From contig NZ_MOAL01000003.1 of the NCBI RefSeq assembly GCF_003731765.1, positions 496,001 to 560,000 of the forward strand: a stretch of DNA of 64,000 nucleotides. Direction: 5' to 3'. Below the pieces are notes generated by a model. The model ran no database searches, was not told the DNA's origin, and was given only the letters and a program-made list of their open reading frames with translations. Source of the DNA: Pseudomonas chlororaphis. Its GTDB lineage: Bacteria > Pseudomonadota > Gammaproteobacteria > Pseudomonadales > Pseudomonadaceae. This document shows positions 57,867 through 64,000 of the stretch, one piece after another; within the stretch, counting starts at the first letter, position 1, and each line of letters opens with the position of its first letter. Both the position numbers and the translations under genes were made by a program.

Positions 57867-59942
57867 ATGACGCGCACTCGTAAAATTCTCGTCTGGACGT
57901 TCAGCAGCCTGATCCTGCTCCTGGCGCTGTTAGTGGTACTGGTCGCTTTCTTCGATTGGAACCGTCTCAAGCCGACGATCAACGACAAGGTGTCTGCCGA
58001 GCTGCATCGGCCCTTTGCGATCAATGGCGACCTGTCGGTGATCTGGCAGCGCGAGCCCGACCAGGGCGGCTGGCGGGCCTGGGTGCCTTGGCCCCATGTG
58101 GTGGCGCAGGACCTGACCCTGGGCAACCCCGACTGGTCCAAGGCGCCGCAGATGGTCAGCCTCAAGCGCGTCGAACTGCGTATTTCGCCCCTGGCCCTGC
58201 TGGCCCAGCGCGTGAGCATTCCGCGCATCGACCTGACCGAACCCAATGCCGCCCTGCAACGTCTGGCGGATGGCCGCGCCAACTGGACCTTCACCTTCGA
58301 CCCCAAGGACCCCGATGCTGAACCTTCCAACTGGGTGGTGGACATTGGTGCCATCGGCTTCGACAAGGGCCATGTGACCCTCGATGACCAAAGCCTGAAG
58401 ACCCAGCTCGACGTGTTGATCGACTCCCTGGGCAAGCCGATCCCCTTCAGTGACATCGTGGGCGACAACGAGGCGAAAAAGGTTCGGGAAAAAGGGCATG
58501 AGCCTCAGGCCTATGCATTTGCCTTGAAGGTTAAAGGCCAATATCACGGGCAGGCGCTCAGCGGCACCGGCAAGATCGGCGGCCTTCTGGCTTTGCAGGA
58601 CTCCAGCGTGCCGTTTCCGCTGCAAGCCCAGGTGAGCATCGCCGACACCCGCGTCGAATTGCGCGGCAGCTTGACCGACCCCCTGAACCTGGGGGCCCTG
58701 GACCTGCGCCTGAAACTGGCCGGCAGCAGCCTGGGCAACCTCTATCCGCTGACCGGGGTGACCTTGCCGGATTCCCCGCCTTACGCCACCGACGGCCACC
58801 TGACCGCTAAACTGCGCGACCCGGCAGGTGCCACTTTCAGCTACCAGGATTTCAACGGCAAGATCGGCGACAGCGACATCCACGGCAACCTGACGTACCA
58901 GGCCAGCCAGCCGCGGCCCAAGTTGACGGGCGCCCTGGTCTCCAACCAATTGCTATTCCGCGACCTGGCGCCGTTGATCGGCGCCGACTCCAACGCCAAG
59001 CAAAAGGCCCGGGGCGGCGAAAGCAAGCAACCGGCAGACAAGGTGCTGCCGGTGGAAGAGTTCCGCACCGAGCGCTGGCGCGATATGGACGCTGACGTCG
59101 AGTTCACCGGCAAACGCATCGTCCACAGCGCCGAGTTGCCGTTCAATGACCTGTACACCCACCTGGTGCTCAACGATGGCCAACTCAGCCTCGAACCCCT
59201 GCGTTTCGGCGTGGCCGGTGGCAAGCTCGATGCGCAGATTCGTCTCAATGGCCACGCCACACCGCTGGAAGGCCGGGCCCGGCTGACGGCGCGCAACTTC
59301 AAGCTCAAGCAGTTGTTCCCCAGCTTTGAACCGATGAAAACCAGCTTTGGCGAGCTCAATGGCGACGCCGACATCAGTGGCCGGGGCAACTCGGTGGCAG
59401 CGCTGCTGGGCACCGCCAACGGCGACCTGAAAATGCTCATCAATGACGGTGCCATCAGCCGCAGCCTGATGGAAATCGCCGGGCTGAACGTGGGCAATTA
59501 CGTGGTCGGCAAGATGTTTGGCGACAAGGAAGTGAAGATCAATTGCGCGGCGGCCGACTTCGGCATCAAGAGCGGTCTGGCCAGCCCCCGGCTGTTCGTT
59601 TTCGATACCGAGAATGCGGTGATCTACATCGATGGCACGGCCAACCTGGCCACTGAGCAACTGGACCTGACCATCACTCCGGAATCCAAGGGCCTGCGGC
59701 TGTTCTCCCTGCGTTCGCCGTTGTATGTGCAGGGCAAGTTCATCAAGCCCAGCGCCGGGGTCAAGGCGGTGCCGCTGATGCTGCGCGGCGCGGGCATGGT
59801 GGCGCTGGGGCTGATCGCCGGCCCGGCTGCCGGTTTGCTGGCGTTGGTGGCGCCCAGCGGTGACGAGCCCAATCAATGTGCGCCGCTGCTGGAGCAAATG
59901 CGCTCGGGCAAGGCGCCGGTGACGGTCAAGCCGACCCGCTGA
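57867..59942 (+). CDS. AsmA family protein
   Basis: A 691-residue protein with one N-terminal membrane helix (about 8-30, FSSLILLLALLVVLVAFFDW) and a long periplasmic part rich in beta strands. Family segments include WNRLKPTINDKVSAELHRPF at the N-terminus and an AsmA C-terminal region (about 470-640) with LKQLFPSFEPMKTSFGELNG and LTITPESKGLRLFSLRSPL. AsmA-like proteins are linked to outer-membrane assembly and phospholipid transport between membranes. The ATG at 57867 lies behind AGGAGCC. Transcribed alone. Confidence 0.9.
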   Translation: MTRTRKILVWTFSSLILLLALLVVLVAFFDWNRLKPTINDKVSAELHRPFAINGDLSVIWQREPDQGGWRAWVPWPHVVAQDLTLGNPDWSKAPQMVSLKRVELRISPLALLAQRVSIPRIDLTEPNAALQRLADGRANWTFTFDPKDPDAEPSNWVVDIGAIGFDKGHVTLDDQSLKTQLDVLIDSLGKPIPFSDIVGDNEAKKVREKGHEPQAYAFALKVKGQYHGQALSGTGKIGGLLALQDSSVPFPLQAQVSIADTRVELRGSLTDPLNLGALDLRLKLAGSSLGNLYPLTGVTLPDSPPYATDGHLTAKLRDPAGATFSYQDFNGKIGDSDIHGNLTYQASQPRPKLTGALVSNQLLFRDLAPLIGADSNAKQKARGGESKQPADKVLPVEEFRTERWRDMDADVEFTGKRIVHSAELPFNDLYTHLVLNDGQLSLEPLRFGVAGGKLDAQIRLNGHATPLEGRARLTARNFKLKQLFPSFEPMKTSFGELNGDADISGRGNSVAALLGTANGDLKMLINDGAISRSLMEIAGLNVGNYVVGKMFGDKEVKINCAAADFGIKSGLASPRLFVFDTENAVIYIDGTANLATEQLDLTITPESKGLRLFSLRSPLYVQGKFIKPSAGVKAVPLMLRGAGMVALGLIAGPAAGLLALVAPSGDEPNQCAPLLEQMRSGKAPVTVKPTR

Positions 59943-59997
59943 TCGCGGGCGGGCGCCGGGGCGTTCTCGAAATTGTCATTGGCGATGTCGATGCTCT

Positions 59998-60013
59998 TGG
60001 CTGCGGTCTTGCA
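59998..60013 (+). promoter_or_regulatory. Possible sigma-54 promoter for the lipase gene
   Basis: TGGCTGCGGTCTTGCA keeps TGGC, TTGCA and the GG-to-GC distance but differs at three positions between. The predicted start is near 60025. Just downstream GATCAGCA-type words repeat (60036-60070), a local repeat that may be an operator or chance. Confidence 0.45.
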
Positions 60014-60080
60014 TCTTGATCGGTGGTAGCGCCCCGATCAGCAGGACCGATCAGCACCCTTGATCAGCAGGAGAGGCACG

Positions 60081-60971
60081 ATGTCCCAAGAGCTCGCCAC
60101 CCGTTACCCGCTGGTCCTGGTGCCCGGCATGCTGGGCTTTGTCCGCCTGCTGCTGTACCCGTACTGGTATGGGATCGCCGCTGCCTTGCGGCGCGGTGGG
60201 GCGACGGTGGTCGCCGTGCAGGTGTCGCCGCTCAACTCCAGCGAGGTGCGAGGCGAACAGTTGTTGGCCCGTATCGAACAGATCCTCAAGGACACCGGCG
60301 CCGCCAAGGTCAACCTGATCGGCCATAGCCAGGGCGCCCTGACCGCGCGTTACGCGGCGGCTAGGCGGCCGGATTGGGTGGCGTCGGTGACCTCGGTGGC
60401 GGGGCCCAATCACGGTTCCGAGCTGGCCGACCATCTGGAAAAACACTACCCGGGCCAGACTCCGCGAGGGCGCCTGCTGAGCTTCGCCTTGCGTGTGATT
60501 GCGGCGCTGATGAGCCTGCTGGAAACCGGCTACCGCGGGCCGAAGCTGCCGGTGGATATCCAGGGTGCCCATCGTTCGCTGACCACCGAGGGCGTGACCC
60601 TGTTCAACACCCAGTATCCCCAGGGGCTGCCTCAGACCTGGGGCGGGCAGGGGCCGGAAGAGGTGAATGGGGTGCGTTACTACTCCTGGTCCGGCACCTT
60701 GCAGCCGGGCAAGACCGACCGCGGCCGCAACCTGCTGGATGGCACCAACCGCAGTTGCCGGCTATTTGCCCGCACGTTTGTCCGTGAGGCGGGGCACTGC
60801 GACGGCATGGTCGGGCGCTACAGCTCCCACTTGGGCACGGTGATCGGCGACGACTATCCCCTGGACCACTTCGACATCGTCAACCAGTCCCTGGGCCTAG
60901 TGGGCAAGGGCGCCGAGCCGGTGCGGTTATTTGTCGAGCACGCCCGGCGGCTCAAGGCGGCCGGGGTTTAG
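60081..60971 (+). CDS. Triacylglycerol lipase, family I.1 type without signal peptide
   Basis: A 296-residue alpha/beta hydrolase. Visible: YPLVLVPGMLGF (oxyanion region), the nucleophile elbow GHSQGAL with Ser83, and a C-terminal part (CDGMVGRYSSHLGTVIGDDY then DHFDIVNQ) closely like Pseudomonas LipA, with the catalytic Asp and His and the calcium-site residues. There is no signal peptide and no foldase (lif) gene follows, unlike secreted I.1 lipases, so it resembles the foldase-independent Proteus-like branch. The ATG at 60081 follows GGAGAGG. Confidence 0.9.
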   Translation: MSQELATRYPLVLVPGMLGFVRLLLYPYWYGIAAALRRGGATVVAVQVSPLNSSEVRGEQLLARIEQILKDTGAAKVNLIGHSQGALTARYAAARRPDWVASVTSVAGPNHGSELADHLEKHYPGQTPRGRLLSFALRVIAALMSLLETGYRGPKLPVDIQGAHRSLTTEGVTLFNTQYPQGLPQTWGGQGPEEVNGVRYYSWSGTLQPGKTDRGRNLLDGTNRSCRLFARTFVREAGHCDGMVGRYSSHLGTVIGDDYPLDHFDIVNQSLGLVGKGAEPVRLFVEHARRLKAAGV

Positions 60972-61007
60972 CCGTAGCAACCAGGGGGGGATCCCCCATG
61001 GCGTGAT

Positions 61008-61895
61008 TCAGGCAGCGCGGCGTGTGCGCCCCAGCACCGTGGTCCAGCGCTCCGACAGCACCACGCCTGCCAGGGTCAGCGCCCCGCCGATCAAGTGATA
61101 CCAGGCCAGTTGTTCATGCAGCACCGCCGCGGCAATCAGGGCGGTGATCAACGGCAGCAGGTTGAAAAACAAGGTGGTGCGGCTCGGCCCCAGGCGGATC
61201 ACCGCCTGCATCCACGCCAACGGCGCGAGCATTGAGGCCAGCAGGCAGGCGTAAAGCACCAAGGGCAGGTTGTGCAGGTTCAGGCCGGCCTTGGGCGAGG
61301 CGAGGAACAACGGCAACAGCACCACCACCGCCACCAGCACTTGCAGGTACAACAGCACCAGCGGCGGCAGGCGCAGCTGCCATTTTTTCAGCAAGGTGCT
61401 GTAGACCGCATAGGCCAGGGTGGCCACCAGCATCATCGCGTCCCCCAGGTTGACGCCGTGCTCCAGCAGCAGCGCCAGGCTGCCGGACGACACCACCACC
61501 AGCACCCCGGCAAATGACAGCAGGGCCCCCAGCAGCGCGCCGGCGGTCAGGCGCTGGCCGAGGCTGGCAATGGCCATGGCCAGCGACATCAAAGGCATCA
61601 GCGACAGGATGATGCCCATGTTGGTGGCGCTGGTCAGGGTCGCGGCAAAGTAGGCCAGGCTCTGGTACACCGCCATGCCCAAGACGCCGAGGATGAAAAT
61701 CCTGCTCAGGTTCGGGCGGATCACCGACCAGTGGCGGACCACCGGCTTGAGCATGAACGGGGTGAACAACAGCCCCGCCAGGAGCCAGCGGTAGAAGCCG
61801 ATCTCGGCCGGGAAGATCGCGCCCACCGCGAGTTTGTTGACCACGGTATTGCCGGCCCAGATAAAGATTGCCAGTAGCGGATAAGCGTATTGCAT
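61008..61895 (-). CDS. DMT superfamily (EamA) transporter
   Basis: A 295-residue protein with ten membrane helices in two EamA repeats (about 5-135 and 145-285), starting MQYAYPLLAIFIWAGNTVVNKLA. It probably exports a small metabolite or amino acid; the substrate is unknown. It is divergent from an AraC-type regulator, with 95 bases between start codons that carry a perfect inverted repeat, so that regulator is its likely controller. Confidence 0.9.
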   Translation of the reverse strand: MQYAYPLLAIFIWAGNTVVNKLAVGAIFPAEIGFYRWLLAGLLFTPFMLKPVVRHWSVIRPNLSRIFILGVLGMAVYQSLAYFAATLTSATNMGIILSLMPLMSLAMAIASLGQRLTAGALLGALLSFAGVLVVVSSGSLALLLEHGVNLGDAMMLVATLAYAVYSTLLKKWQLRLPPLVLLYLQVLVAVVVLLPLFLASPKAGLNLHNLPLVLYACLLASMLAPLAWMQAVIRLGPSRTTLFFNLLPLITALIAAAVLHEQLAWYHLIGGALTLAGVVLSERWTTVLGRTRRAA

Positions 61896-61932
61896 GGAAC
61901 AACCAGTCGATTAATGAGGGGGGATTATCCGC

Positions 61933-61989
61933 CTGTCCGGATCAATCCCTATACTTCGATCCAGACAACCCGCCTTGGCATCCGGACAG
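61933..61989. promoter_or_regulatory. Perfect inverted repeat in the DMT/AraC divergent promoter
   Basis: CTGTCCGGAT (61933-61942) and ATCCGGACAG (61980-61989) are exact complements separated by 37 bases, with a partial GATCCAGAC word between. The right arm ends one base before the AraC gene ATG, covering its ribosome-binding region. It is a good candidate operator. Confidence 0.55.
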
Positions 61990-61990
61990 C

Positions 61991-62779
61991 ATGAGCAAAA
62001 AATCCATCGACCTGCTGCAGTTCAGTGGCCTGCCGGCGCCGGTGTACTTTCGCTACGCCGATTTCGACGCCCACAGCCACGCCCTGGAGCACCGCCATCC
62101 TTGGGGTTGCCTGGAGTATTCGGCCCACGGCGTGATGCACATGGCGATTGCCGGGCAACGTTTTATGGCGCCGCCGCAGTATGCGATCTGGATACCGCCG
62201 AACACCGAACACAGCTTCTACACCGACCAACCGATCATTTATCGCGCCGTGTGCCTGGCGCCGGAGGTGTGCCAGGACCTGCCGTCGCAAGCCTGCACCC
62301 TGGCCATCAGCGATATCCTGAAAGCCATCCTCAAGGACTTCGCCGCCCGTGATGTGCAGATTCCCCAGCGCGACGCCGACCTGCGTCTGGCCCGGGTGCT
62401 GCTGGACCAGTTGCAGCAGGCCCCGGTGCACAAGGCTTACCTGCCGTACGCCAGCAGCCCTGGCTTGCTGGGTATTCTCAACGCCCTGCAGGCCACGCCC
62501 GGAGACAACCGCCCCCTGGCCTATTGGGCGCAGCAAGTGCATGTCAGCGAGCGGACCCTGGCCCGGCAATGCCTGCGTGAGTTGGGCATGAGTTTTGGCG
62601 AATGGCGCCAGCGCCTGCGCTTCCTGGCCTCCATCGACGCCCTGGGCAGCCCGCGCAGCGTTCAGGAAGTGGCCTTCGACATGGGCTACAGCAGCGCCTC
62701 GGCGTTTATCGCGATGTTTCAGCGCCAGGCCGGTTGCACCCCCGAGCAGTATCGCCGGGCCAGCCTACAGAGCAGGTGA
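61991..62779 (+). CDS. AraC family transcriptional regulator
   Basis: A 262-residue regulator. The N-terminal cupin-like domain (about 10-130) has HSHALEHRHPWGCLEYSAHG and WIPPNTEHSF. The C-terminal DNA-binding domain (about 160-258) has two helix-turn-helix units: the first with WAQQVHVSERTLARQCLREL and the second with EVAFDMGYSSASAFIAMFQR. The ATG at 61991 gives MSKKSIDLLQF; the frame is open upstream but through the divergent promoter. It probably controls the DMT exporter and itself. Confidence 0.9.
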   Translation: MSKKSIDLLQFSGLPAPVYFRYADFDAHSHALEHRHPWGCLEYSAHGVMHMAIAGQRFMAPPQYAIWIPPNTEHSFYTDQPIIYRAVCLAPEVCQDLPSQACTLAISDILKAILKDFAARDVQIPQRDADLRLARVLLDQLQQAPVHKAYLPYASSPGLLGILNALQATPGDNRPLAYWAQQVHVSERTLARQCLRELGMSFGEWRQRLRFLASIDALGSPRSVQEVAFDMGYSSASAFIAMFQRQAGCTPEQYRRASLQSR

Positions 62780-62850
62780 AGGTGTAACAGGCTTTGTCTA
62801 CACTGCGCGGTAGGCCGCGCCCGTCGGTGCGGTAGCCAGGAGAAAACTCC

Positions 62851-63150
62851 ATGAAGATGTTGCGTGTTCCGTTGTTGATGATTGGCCTGTTGCTCTGTGC
62901 CCAAGGTTTTGCCGCCACCGCCCAGCAAAACAAAATGACCACTTGCAACGCCGACGCCACCGCCAAATCCCTCAAGGGCGATGAGCGCAAAGCCTTTATG
63001 AGCACTTGCCTGAAAGCGGCTCCGGCGGCTGCCGCGACCCCGTCCACGCCCCAGGAAAGAATGAAGAGCTGTAACGCCGACGCCACCACCAAGGCCCTCA
63101 AGGGTGATGAGCGCAAAGCCTTCATGAGCACCTGCCTGAAGAAAAAGTAA
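62851..63150 (+). CDS. PsiF repeat-containing protein
   Basis: A 99-residue secreted protein with a signal peptide (about 1-22, ending QGFA) and two PsiF units: MTTCNADATAKSLKGDERKA then MSTCLK, and MKSCNADATTKALKGDERKA then MSTCLKKK. Each unit carries two Cys. PsiF was named in E. coli as a phosphate-starvation-inducible protein; its function is unknown. I see no clear Pho box upstream. The ATG follows AGGAGAA. Confidence 0.88.
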   Translation: MKMLRVPLLMIGLLLCAQGFAATAQQNKMTTCNADATAKSLKGDERKAFMSTCLKAAPAAAATPSTPQERMKSCNADATTKALKGDERKAFMSTCLKKK

Positions 63151-63159
63151 TGCCCCCCG

Positions 63160-63193
63160 GCCTGGCCTCCTTGCCTTGGGCAAAAGGAGGCGG
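63160..63193 (+). terminator. Hairpin after the PsiF gene
   Basis: GCCTCCTTGCC pairs with GGCAAAAGGAGGC around a short loop, with two unpaired A. No T-run follows, so termination would be weak or Rho-assisted. Confidence 0.4.
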
Positions 63194-63308
63194 GCCCTCG
63201 CCCTGGCGAGTGTCTGCCACGGGCCACCTCGACGACGCCTGCCCCTATGCCTCCCTGGCGAACGCTGGCAGACTGCCAATCCTTTTACGCCGTTCGTTTT
63301 GAGGCTGT

Positions 63309-64000
63309 ATGCCAACGTTTTCTCAGCGTCATCTGTTGTTGATCAGTTGGGTGATTATTTTCGGCGGTTTGTTGCTGGTCCTGCCGTTGCGGTTGTTGCC
63401 GAGCCTGTTGGCCGGTCTGTTGGTGTTCGAGCTGGTAAACATGCTGACCCCGCAGTTGCAGCGCCTGATCGAAGGGCGGCGTGCGCGCTGGCTGGCGGTG
63501 GCGTTGCTCGGCACGCTGGTGGTCAGCGTGCTGACCCTGCTGTTTGCCGGGGCCATCAGTTTCCTGCTGCATGAAGCGGAAAACCCCGGCGCCTCCCTGG
63601 ACAAGTTCATGACCGTGGTGGACAAGGCCCGGGGCCAGTTGCCGCCGTTCCTCGACTCCTACCTGCCGTCCAGCGCCGCCGAGTTCCAGACCGCCATCGG
63701 CGCCTGGGCCAGCAAGCACCTGAGCGAGTTGCAACTGGTGGGCAAGGACGCGGCCCACATGTTCGTGACCTTGCTGATCGGCATGGTGCTGGGGGCGATC
63801 ATCGCCTTGCAGCGCATCCCCGACCTGACCAAGCGCAAGCCTTTGGCGGCCGCCCTGTTCGATCGCCTGCACCTGCTGGTCCAGGCCTTTCGCAACATCG
63901 TCTTCGCGCAGATCAAGATTTCCCTGCTCAACACCTTCTTCACCGGGATCTTCCTGGCGGTGATCCTGCCGATGTTCGGGGTCAAGCTGCCGCTGACCAA
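63309..64000 (+). CDS. AI-2E family transporter / PerM-like permease (3' end outside window)
   Basis: An open frame from the ATG at 63309 runs off the end of the window (at least 230 residues, no stop). It starts MPTFSQRHLLLISWVIIFGG and has membrane helices at about 10-50, 63-90, 150-175 and 200-225, with a soluble, amphipathic stretch between about 95 and 145, the layout of the first half of AI-2E/UPF0118 permeases. Members include the AI-2 exporter TqsA and Na+/H+ antiporters, so the substrate is open. Confidence 0.75.
   Translation, partial: MPTFSQRHLLLISWVIIFGGLLLVLPLRLLPSLLAGLLVFELVNMLTPQLQRLIEGRRARWLAVALLGTLVVSVLTLLFAGAISFLLHEAENPGASLDKFMTVVDKARGQLPPFLDSYLPSSAAEFQTAIGAWASKHLSELQLVGKDAAHMFVTLLIGMVLGAIIALQRIPDLTKRKPLAAALFDRLHLLVQAFRNIVFAQIKISLLNTFFTGIFLAVILPMFGVKLPLT

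Overview
The window reads as a 64-kb piece of core chromosome from a Pseudomonas, most likely of the P. fluorescens group. The grounds are high GC, the gene order (nnrD-tsaE-amiB-mutL-miaA-hfq-hflX-hflK-hflC-hisZ-purA, then rnr-rlmB-rpsF-rpsR-rplI-dnaB), azurin next to nadE-pncB, the amaR/amaB/amaA lysine genes, a braCDEFG-type amino-acid transporter, and ureEFG-hupE beside a DesT-like regulator. I see no insertion sequence, prophage, integrase or CRISPR array.

Layout. 1-12.4 kb: the start of queG on the minus strand, then a long plus-strand housekeeping run for metabolite repair, tRNA modification, cell-wall hydrolysis, mismatch repair, Hfq and the HflX/HflKC set, ending with hisZ and purA. 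12.4-17.1 kb: a chemoreceptor and a two-gene ferric-iron ABC importer. 17.2-17.7 kb: two nearly identical minus-strand tRNA-Leu(CAG) units, each with its own promoter and terminator. 17.8-27.5 kb: RNase R, RlmB, the S6/S18/L9 operon, DnaB and YgiQ. 27.7-29.1 kb: an overlapping pair of unknown genes, one with a hydrophobic core and one a small membrane protein. 29.2-36.0 kb: a three-gene operon of two transglutaminase-fold proteins flanking a circularly permuted ATP-grasp/alpha-E protein. 36.0-40.0 kb: a LOG-family enzyme, azurin, nadE and pncB. 40.0-44.0 kb: AmaR, AmaB and AmaA for the late steps of D-lysine/L-pipecolate breakdown. 44.2-49.5 kb: the branched-chain amino-acid importer. 49.5-50.3 kb: an 840-bp non-coding tract with repeated DnaA-box-like words. 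50.3-56.9 kb: a short-chain dehydrogenase, a cation-efflux protein, a sugar epimerase, the urease accessory genes and a DesT-like TetR regulator. 57-64 kb: a secreted protein built from 42-bp repeats, an AsmA protein, a lipase without signal peptide or foldase gene, a DMT exporter divergent from an AraC regulator, a PsiF protein and the start of an AI-2E-family transporter.

The strongest non-coding pattern is a set of sigma-54 (-24/-12) promoter matches. They lie before the chemoreceptor, the transglutaminase/ATP-grasp operon, the amino-acid importer, the ureEFG-hupE operon and, more weakly, the lipase. Several of these are nitrogen-scavenging functions. The transglutaminase/ATP-grasp operon is the least understood of them and is the best candidate here for a poorly described system: a predicted peptide-bond-forming and peptide-bond-breaking module under RpoN control.

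Coordinates come from reading the sequence directly. Functional names rest on recognisable motifs and on family knowledge recalled without a database search.
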